This document shows positions 25,679 to 34,575 of a stretch of 36,972 nt of DNA, one piece after another; positions within the stretch are counted from its first letter, which is position 1, and each line of letters opens with the position of its first letter. Location of the stretch: NCBI GenBank assembly GCA_902534465.1, contig CACAPU010000010.1, positions 1 to 36,972 on the forward strand, in the 5' to 3' direction. Below the pieces are notes generated by a model. The model was not told the DNA's origin, did no database searches, and saw nothing but the letters and a program-made list of their open reading frames with translations. This stretch comes from an uncultured Pelagibacteraceae bacterium (lineage in GTDB: Bacteria > Pseudomonadota > Alphaproteobacteria > Pelagibacterales > Pelagibacteraceae). A program made the translations under genes and the position numbers.

Positions 25679-26420
25679 TTTTTAATTTTGTTATTACCTT
25701 AAATTTATCATCACTGATAACGTAATGGTGAGGCGGATGAGTATGCTCCATTGATAAATGATTATCTTTTAATGATATAAATATTGGTATACCAATAAAA
25801 TTATCAGTTAATAAATAAGTATTTTCATTAATATATTTATTGTCGATGAAAATTAAATTAGAACTATTTGAAAAAATATCTATAGAATTTAAAATTTCTT
25901 TTTTTTTAATATCTATTAAATATAAATTAAACTTTTTTTTCGTTGGATTTTTAAAGATATTTCTAAACAAAATATAATTTTCATCTGCATTTGAATTTAA
26001 TAATGAAAAGATTGAGCTTAATACATTTCCATTTTTTTGAGTCATTTCAAATGGATACTCAGATTGATAAGATGAAAATCCCCTATTTTTGTATGAGATT
26101 CTTAAATTTGACCTAAAGTTTACAGGTTGTGTATTTGTAAAATCATTATATCTATATAGCTCTGTTTTACTTAAATTAAATTGATCTACTTCTTCGTTAT
26201 TGGATAAAAAAAAAAAATTTTCATTGGTAATTATATCATCATCTAAAAAAAAAAAATTTTCATCTTCAATAAAATTGCACTTTTTTATTAACCACTCATT
26301 ATTGCTGATGGTTATTTCAAATGGTGAGTATTTATCATTTTTGTGGCCATTATTTTGAAATTTTGGAATTGTTAAAGAAGATTTAAATATCGAGTTTGAT
26401 AAACCAAAAAAATAATTCAT
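25650..26420 (-). CDS. Protein of unknown function with HTHPPHHY motif
   Basis: Unrecognised 256-residue protein, predicted soluble and beta-rich. Near the C-terminus it has SMEHTHPPHHYV, a His cluster that could bind a metal or act in catalysis. A 13-residue imperfect tandem repeat (ENFFFL at 54-59 and 67-72) comes from a duplicated 20-bp DNA segment with T12 runs on the coding strand. YILFRNIFKNPTKKKFNLYL lies in the middle. It overlaps the following gene by 29 nt. It starts a minus-strand unit divergent from the plus-strand glycan operon. Function is unknown. Confidence 0.7.
   Translation of the reverse strand: MNYFFGLSNSIFKSSLTIPKFQNNGHKNDKYSPFEITISNNEWLIKKCNFIEDENFFFLDDDIITNENFFFLSNNEEVDQFNLSKTELYRYNDFTNTQPVNFRSNLRISYKNRGFSSYQSEYPFEMTQKNGNVLSSIFSLLNSNADENYILFRNIFKNPTKKKFNLYLIDIKKKEILNSIDIFSNSSNLIFIDNKYINENTYLLTDNFIGIPIFISLKDNHLSMEHTHPPHHYVISDDKFKVITKLKNEIKAKIIQ
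26205..26263. repeat. Direct 20-bp repeat with A12 tracts, 39 bp apart
   Basis: The same 20 bases (T, twelve A, four T, CAT) occur at 26205-26224 and 26244-26263. The 39-bp period is 13 codons, so the coding frame is kept. The homopolymers are slippage-prone. Confidence 0.85.
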
Positions 26421-26534
26421 ATAATTTAGTTTTCTTAATAATCTCTTAATGTGAAATTGTTATATCTTAATATATATTAATTTAATTAAAATTTTAAATA
26501 AAAAACATAAGATTATATAAATAACAAAAATAAA

Positions 26535-27938
26535 ATGAATAATCTAAATTATGAAAAACTAGGGAAAGTACTTTCAAAAATTGTCAAGAAGTTTGAAAGA
26601 AACCCAATCATTTTTTCTATACCATACCTGCACTTTGTTAGAGGTCATCCAAAATATTCATTTTTATATCCTGAAATATTTGAAAAAGAGGAATTTAAAA
26701 ATAGCCAAGATTACAACTTGATGAAAAAGGTAATCAAAAATATGGGATATTTTGGTGAGGTTAAAAGTTTTAAATATTTAAGGAATAAAAAGGCTCTGAT
26801 AGTGAATAATATAATAAATGAAAAGGAATTTTATTCTAACAATAGTTTTTATACAAGTGAGTTAAATAAAATATTAAAGAAAAAAAATATTTCTTTCGTA
26901 AATGTTTATAGGAATTTTACTAATAAAACTTATAAAAATACCTCCAATAAATTTATTTTATCAAAACTATATCATTTTAGTTGGGAAATATTAACAGCGT
27001 ACAAGCTTATTTTAGAAAAAATGAAGTTCAATATTTTTAAAAGAAATAAAAGAGAATTAACCAAACTCGAAAACTATTATTTAAAGAAATCTTTTAAACT
27101 TATAAATCTTTTTGGAGCTTTATCTACATTAAGAACAACAAAACAAGTCCAAGATATTATTGAACATGTAAAACCAGATATGATTTTCTTACCTATAGAG
27201 GGACATGTTTGGGAGAAAAATCTAATAAAAAACATAAAGTTAAAATATAAAAATATAAAATTATTTGGTATACAGTTTTCTTCGATAATTGAAAAAGATA
27301 ACCCATTTAAGAAATCACTTGGCAAACTTTATGAGCCTGACGTACTTATTTGCAATAAATATTTAAATTTTTTAATAGTTAAAAAAAATAAATTTTTTAA
27401 ATATTCAAAAACCATTTATAATAACTTGAGAATTGATAAAAAAAAAAAATTTAAAAAGAAAAAGTTTAGTAAAATAAATTGTCTTATAACTCCAGAACTT
27501 AACTTTCTTGAAGTAGAGATGTTCATTGAATTTATTTTAACAATTTGTAAAAAAAATAAGGATATTAATTTTACATTAAAATTACACCCTCAAACCTCTC
27601 AAAATGATAAAGATAAAATAAAAAAAAAAATTAATAATCAAATTAAAATTTCAAGTAAAAGTTTAAAAGAAGAATTTATTGAAAATAACGTATTAATTTA
27701 TAGAGGCTCATCGTCTTGTTTTGAGGCTTTAAATAATGGACTTTGGCTATTATACTATGATACGAAAAAATATGACATAAATCCAATTAAAGAAATAAAA
27801 TTAAAAAACAACTATTTTTCAAATGATATTGAATTTTTAAAAATTATAGATAATTTGAAAAATATAACAAAAGTTAAAGTAAATAAATATTATTACCCAC
27901 AACAAAATCAAAGGTTTTTAAATGGAAATTACAAGTAA
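26535..27938 (+). CDS. Putative GT-B surface-carbohydrate glycosyltransferase
   Basis: 467-residue, very basic protein without membrane helices. Its features recall GT-B-fold enzymes of capsule and surface carbohydrate synthesis: PIEGHVWEKNL at 220-230, a KLHP motif at 349-352, and GSSSCFEALN at 391-400, like the donor-binding segment of capsule/Kdo and sialyl transferases. An A12 run (27438-27449) lies inside the gene in a Lys-rich stretch near residues 301-305. It is the first gene of a four-gene plus-strand unit and overlaps the sulfotransferase by 17 nt. The 114 bp before it are AT-rich and shared with a divergent gene; no clear promoter boxes were found. Confidence 0.65.
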   Translation: MNNLNYEKLGKVLSKIVKKFERNPIIFSIPYLHFVRGHPKYSFLYPEIFEKEEFKNSQDYNLMKKVIKNMGYFGEVKSFKYLRNKKALIVNNIINEKEFYSNNSFYTSELNKILKKKNISFVNVYRNFTNKTYKNTSNKFILSKLYHFSWEILTAYKLILEKMKFNIFKRNKRELTKLENYYLKKSFKLINLFGALSTLRTTKQVQDIIEHVKPDMIFLPIEGHVWEKNLIKNIKLKYKNIKLFGIQFSSIIEKDNPFKKSLGKLYEPDVLICNKYLNFLIVKKNKFFKYSKTIYNNLRIDKKKKFKKKKFSKINCLITPELNFLEVEMFIEFILTICKKNKDINFTLKLHPQTSQNDKDKIKKKINNQIKISSKSLKEEFIENNVLIYRGSSSCFEALNNGLWLLYYDTKKYDINPIKEIKLKNNYFSNDIEFLKIIDNLKNITKVKVNKYYYPQQNQRFLNGNYK

Positions 27939-29076
27939 ATCTCTTCTAGGAAATGTGAAATTTTCACTTGATTTGTTCAAGGAGCCTTTTTGCTCCAATG
28001 AGTTAGATAGATTTAAAAGATATGAGACTATAAAAGAATTTAAAAACAAATCTTTTTGGGAGAGAAATACAAATTTTGATAAGATAGGAAATATACTTTT
28101 TTTGTCCGGCCCAGCTAGAAATGGAAATCATTTATTAATGTCGCTGCTTGATGGACATTCAAAAATTTTATCTCAACCAGGAGAGGATTTTATGTTAAGG
28201 GAGTTTTTGTCCAGGGTTAAAGAGGATGAAGAGTTGGCAATTAAAAATTTAACTGGAAAAAATAATATAGAATATATTCTTAAGATGTCTGGAGGAAAAT
28301 TTAATAAATGGGAAAAACTTCACGAATATAACCTAAAAAGTTATAAAAGTAACTTATGGAGTGGACAACAACCCGAAAACGAGGGACATGTAACAGACTT
28401 TCAAGATATAACTCCAAAGATTAATTATTTATCATTTAAAGATTATCTTTATTCTAAACAGAAAGATATCCAATCTATTAATAATTTTTTTGACTTTTTT
28501 TCTATATATTTAAAAGCTTTACAATACCTTGTTGGAAGTGAAAATTATAAAAAATTTAAATATCCGTATATCTGGGTTTTTTCAGGATTGAGAAGAGAAT
28601 TGTTTTTTCTATTTGAGAGAACAAATAATATTAGATGTATAACACCAATAAGAAGGTTTGAAACATTTTATCATTCTTATGCTAAATCTAGATTTAATAC
28701 AGATGAAATAGAACAAGATGTCTTAAATGAGTTGTGGGAACACTGGAGACATAAAACAATTGACTATCTATTATTAAAAAAAAGATATCCAGAAAAAATA
28801 GACTTGGTAACTTTTGAAAATTTAATTCAAAATACACACCGAACTATAAATTCAATCTGTAAAAAACTAAAAATTGATATTGAAGAAATATCAACCACAC
28901 CTACAACACTAGGTGTATATAATAAAGGAAATTCATCATTTGCTAAAACTAACAATTATAAAGGTAAAGTTTTTTCTGAACCATTAAAAACAAAGTTTAA
29001 TGAAAATGTGAAACTTCCAAATGAATATTTTGAGATGCTAGATAAAATAAAAGAAGTTTCTATTGATAATATCTAA
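27922..29076 (+). CDS. Sulfotransferase family protein
   Basis: 384 residues. The 5'-phosphosulfate loop region is LSGPARNGNHLLMSLLDGHS (61-80). The 3'-phosphate site is probably ITPIRRFETFYHSYAKSR (240-257), with the Arg and Ser at usual spacing. NKGNSSFAK near the end resembles the C-terminal PAPS-contact segment. Such enzymes move sulfate from PAPS to a sugar hydroxyl or another acceptor. It is soluble, like bacterial glycan sulfotransferases. It overlaps the upstream GT-like gene by 17 nt, and its stop shares one base with the asnB-like start (TAATG), so the unit is translationally coupled. Confidence 0.75.
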   Translation: MEITSKSLLGNVKFSLDLFKEPFCSNELDRFKRYETIKEFKNKSFWERNTNFDKIGNILFLSGPARNGNHLLMSLLDGHSKILSQPGEDFMLREFLSRVKEDEELAIKNLTGKNNIEYILKMSGGKFNKWEKLHEYNLKSYKSNLWSGQQPENEGHVTDFQDITPKINYLSFKDYLYSKQKDIQSINNFFDFFSIYLKALQYLVGSENYKKFKYPYIWVFSGLRRELFFLFERTNNIRCITPIRRFETFYHSYAKSRFNTDEIEQDVLNELWEHWRHKTIDYLLLKKRYPEKIDLVTFENLIQNTHRTINSICKKLKIDIEEISTTPTTLGVYNKGNSSFAKTNNYKGKVFSEPLKTKFNENVKLPNEYFEMLDKIKEVSIDNI

Positions 29077-30938
29077 TGTGTGGTATTTCAGGAATAATAA
29101 ATTTTAACGGTAATATTAACAAAAATATAGTTGAAGATATTAATTTTCAAATACAACATAGAGGTCCAGACCACAATTGTGTTATAAAAAATAATTTTTC
29201 AGCGTTGGGATATGTTAGATTAAAAATCATTGATTTATCAGATACTTCTAATCAACCATTTATTTCTAAAAGTAAAAAAATTAAAATTTTTTATAATGGT
29301 GAGATCTATAATTCCAGTGAATTAAAAGAATTATTTTTTAAAAATTTTAAATTTAAAAGTACTGGAGACGGTGAAGTACTTTTATATTTATATGAAAAGT
29401 TCGGCATCAGCTTTTTGGATAAGGTAAAAGGAATGTTTTCAATCGTGATTTGTGATGAGGATAAATCGAAAATATTTTTAGTAAGAGACAGATTTGGCAT
29501 AAAGCCTCTTTATTTTCACAAAAACAAAATAGATGGAGAAATAACTTTTTGCTCAGAAATTCATCCACTTTTCAAGAATCCAAAAGTTAAAAAAAATCCT
29601 AATTTCAAGGAGATTTTTAAAAATCTTCAATATGGTATTTTCAATTCAACTAATGAAACATGGTTTAAAGATATTCATCAAGTTAAGCCAGGGTATTTTT
29701 TAGAAATTAAAAAAAATAATATCTCAGAGAAGCAATATTATAAATTAGAGGAAAAAATAGATGAAGATTTAGACTTCTCAGATAAATATAATTTCTATTA
29801 TTGGTCAAAAAGAATTAATGAAAAAATAAATATCAGCTTTAAGGAACATAGCATATCAGATGTTAAAACTGGACTACATATATCTGGTGGAGCAGACTCT
29901 GCAATCCTTGGTAATTTATCAAATTTTTTTGAAGGGCCTTTATCAACATATACCTTTGATTTTGAGCTACAGGAAGTCGGCGAGTCTAAGCAAGCAAGTA
30001 TGATTGCCGATCAATTTAACTTAGAGCATAAAGTTCATAGAGTAAAGGATATTAATCTTTTTGAAAAAATTGAAAAAATACTGAATGTTGAGTATGAACC
30101 TTTTTCTTCTTTAAGAATAATTGCTCAACATGAACTTTATGAATTTTCAAAAAAGGAAAATTGTAAAGTTATATTTGATGGCTCTGGTGGAGATGAAATC
30201 TCAGCAGGTTATACTTACCAAGTTTTTCCTTGGTTAATGGATATTTCTAACAATTTAAATTTAAAAAGTTTTAAAAGAAGATTTAACAATATTATGAATA
30301 ATTTTGATAAAAAAAGTCAAAGTAAAAAAATTTTTGGATCTGTGTTAAATACATTTTTGCCAGGCAATACTACACCAGATGGAAGTATTTATGAAAAAAA
30401 AGGATTTATTGATAACGATTTTATAAGTGAAAATAAACTTATTCAAAATGAAATAAAACAACCCTTTAGAAGTTTTTTAAGAAATTCACAATACACTGAC
30501 CTATATCATATGAAATTGCCAAGGTGCTTAAAATATATTGATAGAGCTTCAATGAAAAACAGTATTGAGGGAAGAGTTCCATTTCTTGACCACGAATTAG
30601 TTGAATTAAATTTTCAAGCTCCAAGTAAGTATAAATTTTTATTTGATACTCAAAGAATATTAATGAAATATGGTTTTAGAAGATCCATACCAAAAAAATT
30701 ATATTTTAAGAATAAAAATACTATTGCTGATCCTCAAACACATTGGTTTAAGAATAATTTAAAAGATTATTTTTATGATTTAGTTATAAATAATAATAAC
30801 GGATCAAATTTATTTAATAAAAAAGAGATTGAAAAGTATTATAATTTTTTTTGTAATGAAAAAAAGCATGTTAATTCTTTTTTTATATTACAAGTATTTT
30901 TAACAGAGTTATGGTTTCAAAAAATTTTAAAAAACTAA
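29076..30938 (+). CDS. asnB: AsnB-type glutamine amidotransferase (asparagine synthetase family)
   Basis: 620 residues with both AsnB domains. The class II glutaminase begins MCGISGIINF, with Cys2 as nucleophile after Met removal; HRGPD lies at 28-32 and YNGEIYN at 73-79. The synthetase domain has the ATP loop SGGADS at 270-275 and DGSGGDE at 368-374. RASMKNSIEGRVPFLD is also typical. In surface-glycan clusters such enzymes often amidate uronic acid sugars rather than make asparagine. The setting between a sulfotransferase and a glycosyltransferase favours that, but free asparagine synthesis cannot be excluded. Confidence 0.9.
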   Translation: MCGISGIINFNGNINKNIVEDINFQIQHRGPDHNCVIKNNFSALGYVRLKIIDLSDTSNQPFISKSKKIKIFYNGEIYNSSELKELFFKNFKFKSTGDGEVLLYLYEKFGISFLDKVKGMFSIVICDEDKSKIFLVRDRFGIKPLYFHKNKIDGEITFCSEIHPLFKNPKVKKNPNFKEIFKNLQYGIFNSTNETWFKDIHQVKPGYFLEIKKNNISEKQYYKLEEKIDEDLDFSDKYNFYYWSKRINEKINISFKEHSISDVKTGLHISGGADSAILGNLSNFFEGPLSTYTFDFELQEVGESKQASMIADQFNLEHKVHRVKDINLFEKIEKILNVEYEPFSSLRIIAQHELYEFSKKENCKVIFDGSGGDEISAGYTYQVFPWLMDISNNLNLKSFKRRFNNIMNNFDKKSQSKKIFGSVLNTFLPGNTTPDGSIYEKKGFIDNDFISENKLIQNEIKQPFRSFLRNSQYTDLYHMKLPRCLKYIDRASMKNSIEGRVPFLDHELVELNFQAPSKYKFLFDTQRILMKYGFRRSIPKKLYFKNKNTIADPQTHWFKNNLKDYFYDLVINNNNGSNLFNKKEIEKYYNFFCNEKKHVNSFFILQVFLTELWFQKILKN

Positions 30939-31822
30939 AACTTTTACCCTTGTCATTTATATGTGCAACACATAATAGACCAAAAAGTCTAAAAAATCTT
31001 ATTAGTTCCATTAGCAAAAATTCTTTTTTGCCCAAAGAAGTAATTATTGTAGGAACAAATATTAATGACTTTAAAATGATTAATTCAAAACAATATAAAT
31101 TTAAGATTAAGATGATTATTTCACCAAAGAAAAACCAAATTTTTCAAAGAAATCTTGGGATAAATAAATCGAAAAATACATTAATTATTCAATCTGATGA
31201 TGATGTAATATTAAGTAAAAATTTTATAATAAATCTTTATAAACACTTTGAAAAAAATAAAAAAAATAAAAAGATTGTTGGTGCAAAAATTCTCAATTCT
31301 GAAAAAAAAATTCAATCATTTAGATGGAATAAATTATATGAAACTAATATTGTTTTAAGATTTATTTTTTTCGTTTTAAATGGATTTAAGAAAGTAGAGT
31401 TTATGTCAATACTTGCCTCAGGTAGAATAGCTCCTCTCTTACCTATTAATATGAGAAAAAATAACAAGAAACAACTCACAAATTTAGAATGGTTAAGTAG
31501 TACAATTTGTTATAATAAGCAATTAGTAAAAAAAATTAATCTTTCAGGAGGATACGCAAATAAAAAATCTTATTTTGAAGATGTATTTTTTACACACCAT
31601 AATTATCTAAATGGCTTTAATTTAGTTATTGATGGAGGTGCCATTTGTTACCATGAAACTACTAATCCTACAAATCTTTCTACTCATTTAAAAACTATCA
31701 CTACACAATGGAAGCTCGTGAGGTTATTTAATAAATCAATTATTTTATTTTTATTAGATGTTATAATTTTTAGCACTGCGTATTTTATCTCTGGTATTTT
31801 TAAATTTTTAATCAGAAAGTAG
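30911..31822 (+). CDS. Family 2 glycosyltransferase
   Basis: 303-residue GT-A enzyme. It begins with LSFICATHNRPKSLKNLI, the usual GT2 opening strand and loop. The metal/donor motif is DDD at 96-98 in IIQSDDDV. YFEDVFFTHH near 225 supplies the acidic ED residues expected near the active site. A C-terminal hydrophobic segment (about 273-300) probably anchors it to the inner membrane. The start overlaps asnB by 28 nt, and its 3' end overlaps the convergent FkbM gene by 11 bp. It is the last gene of the plus-strand unit. Confidence 0.88.
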   Translation: MVSKNFKKLKLLPLSFICATHNRPKSLKNLISSISKNSFLPKEVIIVGTNINDFKMINSKQYKFKIKMIISPKKNQIFQRNLGINKSKNTLIIQSDDDVILSKNFIINLYKHFEKNKKNKKIVGAKILNSEKKIQSFRWNKLYETNIVLRFIFFVLNGFKKVEFMSILASGRIAPLLPINMRKNNKKQLTNLEWLSSTICYNKQLVKKINLSGGYANKKSYFEDVFFTHHNYLNGFNLVIDGGAICYHETTNPTNLSTHLKTITTQWKLVRLFNKSIILFLLDVIIFSTAYFISGIFKFLIRK

Positions 31823-32705
31823 GAAATAGTTCATTATCTTTATTTAGCAATCTACTAAGTCTATTGTAAGCGGATACATATATTTTGGTTAAATAGTTTT
31901 TTTTGTTTAAAGACTTAATAAAATTCATCATGTCCTCTTTTTCATTTTTATTCAATTTGCAGTCATATAAAGTTTTATAAGCAATATCTAAATTATTATA
32001 TAATATACATATTAATATATATTTAATAACAATTTTTTTATTTCTCAATTCTTTATAGTTAAGTTTTTTTAAAAATAACGAATTACAAAATATTGTTCTT
32101 CCATATAAAAAATCATCTTTAGAAGACCATCTTCTCAAATTATAGAAGTTTATAAAATTAAAATTATTTTTTTCTAAATATATTTTTATATCCTCAAATA
32201 AATCTTGCTTTTTATAAATTGACAAAAATTCAGTTTCGATTTCAATCCCAATGATTTTCTTTAGTGTTTTCTTAGCACCTTTTAAAATTTTTAAATTATA
32301 GCCCTGTGTATCAATTTTTACAAAATCAGCACTTTTTAGATTTAGGCTATCAATTGTTTTAACTTTTAAATTTACCTTTTTTTTTATTTTAAACCTTTTC
32401 AGATTTGAAAATTCTCTCAATACATTATAATTAGGGGTTAAAAAAGAGGATGCGTATTCAGACTCTAAGATATTAAGTGTTTTTTTTCCATTATACTCAC
32501 CAAGTGCAAAATTAAATAAATTAAATTTTCCATATTCTTTGTTTTTAATTTTTATGTATTCTTCATAATTAGGTTCAAATCCAATAAAATTAAGGTTTTT
32601 AGAAATTTTTTTCCAACGCTTATTTATAGTATCAGCAGCACCAATATCTATAAAAGTAATAAGTTGATTTTTAAAAAATACTTTAATAAATGTTTTTAAG
32701 TTCAC
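31812..32705 (-). CDS. FkbM family methyltransferase
   Basis: SAM-dependent methyltransferase, 297 residues. The SAM-binding motif is TFIDIGAADTINK (17-29). NFIGFEPNYEE follows, then a second motif VKIDTQGYNLKILKGAKK that is characteristic of FkbM proteins (the D-x-Q/E/D-G signature). It starts at GTG (32705), only 9 bp from the divergent Wzy-like ATG. About 80 extra C-terminal residues (KNKKIVIKYILIC...) form a helical tail of unknown role. It likely O-methylates a sugar of the surface glycan. Confidence 0.85.
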   Translation of the reverse strand: MNLKTFIKVFFKNQLITFIDIGAADTINKRWKKISKNLNFIGFEPNYEEYIKIKNKEYGKFNLFNFALGEYNGKKTLNILESEYASSFLTPNYNVLREFSNLKRFKIKKKVNLKVKTIDSLNLKSADFVKIDTQGYNLKILKGAKKTLKKIIGIEIETEFLSIYKKQDLFEDIKIYLEKNNFNFINFYNLRRWSSKDDFLYGRTIFCNSLFLKKLNYKELRNKKIVIKYILICILYNNLDIAYKTLYDCKLNKNEKEDMMNFIKSLNKKNYLTKIYVSAYNRLSRLLNKDNELFPTF

Positions 32706-32714
32706 TTTAGATAA

Positions 32715-33950
32715 ATGATTTATTATTTAACTTCACATATTTCGACAATATTATCAATAAATTTAATTTTGCTTGTTACTTTTTTTATTTTGAATTTTGT
32801 AATTCCAATTTTAATAGCAAGAAACTATGGTATAGATTATAGTATAACTACCTTAATTATTCTCGGAAATTTTATTTTTTTTTTAATTTATATTTTATTT
32901 GAAAATAGCCAGGGCACAGACTCACTGGGTTGGTACCGAAAGCCATACCACAATGATATGGTAGAATTTGGAATAAGAAATGAAGCATTAATTAAAATTG
33001 CGTCTCTATATAAAATTTTAGGTATAAACTATTTGAATTTAGCTCTTTCTTTAAATGTTCTGAGCTCTATGACCTTTTTAATATTTTATATAAAAGTTAG
33101 AGAATTTTATTTTTTTAAAAATATTTTTTATTTTCTAATTTTTTTCATGCTAATAAACTCAGGTATTTTATTTTGGGGCAACTCTCTTTTGAAGGAAAAT
33201 TTTATATTTTTTGGTATGTCGCTTTTTTTATTATCCATATCAAAAAATGAGATTAATTATAAAATTCTTTTATTAAGTATAATTATACTATTTATTTTTA
33301 GACCATTTATTTCTTTCATTTTAATAGTTTCTTTAGTTCTATTTATAAATGGAATGTTTATTTTAGGTAAGAATATTAGAAATTTAATTTTATTTAATAT
33401 TGTAATAATGTTACCTGTTTTTGTGATAACCATTTTTATTTTCAAGCAATATAATTTTGAATTTTCATTAAATTTTTTTAATGATTTGATAAACAGAGTT
33501 AATTCAATGAAGGCAAGTAATACTTCATATTACGATGGTGCACTTACAATTAGCCTTGATGAAACAACTACCTTTAAAAGATATATAATGTACTATTTTT
33601 ATCCATTAAAATTAACAATAAACCCTTTGTATTTATTAATTACCATTCAAAATTTATTTAATTTTTTATTAATATGTGTTTTTTTCTTAACAGTTTTTTT
33701 AAAATTTAAATTATTTTTAGAATTCGTAAAAAAAATAAAATATTACAATATTTTATTTATTTATATTTTAATTTATAATTCCTTTGTTCCTTTGACATCG
33801 TACAATTTAGGAATATCTCTTAGACAAAAATGGATGTTGTTAATTATAAGTAGCTATTTAATTTTTTATTTTTTTGATTTTATATTTGATAAAACAAGAA
33901 AGAATAGAAGTGAAATAAAAAAATTTAAAACTGATATTGCAAAAAATTGA
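32715..33950 (+). CDS. Polytopic membrane protein, Wzy-like polymerase candidate
   Basis: 411 residues with about ten predicted membrane helices and a longer loop around residues 245-285 (NDLINRVNSMKASNTSYYDG). Hydrophobic segments are rich in Ile, Leu and Phe. The motif WGNSLLKENFIFFGMSLFLL resembles the segment found in O-antigen or exopolysaccharide polymerases (Wzy/EpsG-like), which vary strongly in sequence. The call rests on topology, that motif and neighbours. It begins 9 bp from the divergent FkbM start. Its 3' end overlaps a convergent Wzz-like gene by 85 bp. Confidence 0.6.
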   Translation: MIYYLTSHISTILSINLILLVTFFILNFVIPILIARNYGIDYSITTLIILGNFIFFLIYILFENSQGTDSLGWYRKPYHNDMVEFGIRNEALIKIASLYKILGINYLNLALSLNVLSSMTFLIFYIKVREFYFFKNIFYFLIFFMLINSGILFWGNSLLKENFIFFGMSLFLLSISKNEINYKILLLSIIILFIFRPFISFILIVSLVLFINGMFILGKNIRNLILFNIVIMLPVFVITIFIFKQYNFEFSLNFFNDLINRVNSMKASNTSYYDGALTISLDETTTFKRYIMYYFYPLKLTINPLYLLITIQNLFNFLLICVFFLTVFLKFKLFLEFVKKIKYYNILFIYILIYNSFVPLTSYNLGISLRQKWMLLIISSYLIFYFFDFIFDKTRKNRSEIKKFKTDIAKN

Positions 33951-34537
33951 CTAAATTTTTTATTAAATGTGTTATCGATTAAATTAGTAGAAACAATAAA
34001 TAAATTTGGATTATCTTCGTTAAGTAAATATTCAACATTTAATAAATATCTGTAGCTACTTATATCAATTGCCTCTTTTTCATCATACATGAAAAAAAAT
34101 ATTTGTTCGTCTTTGAAACTTTTTTCATTAATCGTTTCAACAGCATCATCCAGACTACTTGGTTTTTTTAAAGATTTATTTTTAACCTCAAATTCTTTAT
34201 CAATAAATTTTTTTGTTGTTTTCCATAAACTATTATTAATCGAGATTGACAATTTTTTCATGTTTTTTTGTTTTAATTCACATTCAGACTTTGTTTCACA
34301 CTCTAAAAAATATTCATCACCTCTTTCAAATTCGGCACTATTGAATTTTGGTAAAATATTCATGGTAAAATAGGAAGTATCTATTAATTTTTTATCATAT
34401 TCAAACCTGTATTTTAATAAATAACTCTCATTTTTATTTATTACGTAAAGATAGAAAACAATTGCAAGAGAAAAGACTAGAAAAAAAATAAGACTTGAAA
34501 GTATATTTGTTTTGTTTTCAGTAAGTATTTTCTTCAT
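33866..34537 (-). CDS. Two-TM protein, Wzz-like chain-length regulator candidate
   Basis: 223 residues with one membrane helix near each end (about 14-33 and 197-217) and a ~160-residue periplasmic part in between. This is the topology of polysaccharide co-polymerases (Wzz), which set chain length with Wzy. The middle is charged and helical with a pair of cysteines in CETKSEC. There is no obvious Wzz proline-glycine signature, so homology is unproven. It overlaps the Wzy-like gene tail to tail, which strengthens the context argument. 38 bp separate it from the FkbM gene upstream. Confidence 0.5.
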   Translation of the reverse strand: MKKILTENKTNILSSLIFFLVFSLAIVFYLYVINKNESYLLKYRFEYDKKLIDTSYFTMNILPKFNSAEFERGDEYFLECETKSECELKQKNMKKLSISINNSLWKTTKKFIDKEFEVKNKSLKKPSSLDDAVETINEKSFKDEQIFFFMYDEKEAIDISSYRYLLNVEYLLNEDNPNLFIVSTNLIDNTFNKKFSQFFAISVLNFFISLLFFLVLSNIKSKK

Positions 34538-34575
34538 ATAAAGATATTGCTTGATATACTAATGATTTTACTATT

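Noticed and set aside
26421..26534. Promoters in the 114-bp divergent spacer
   Set aside because: The DNA is nearly all A and T, so many -10-like words exist and none stands out with a matching -35.
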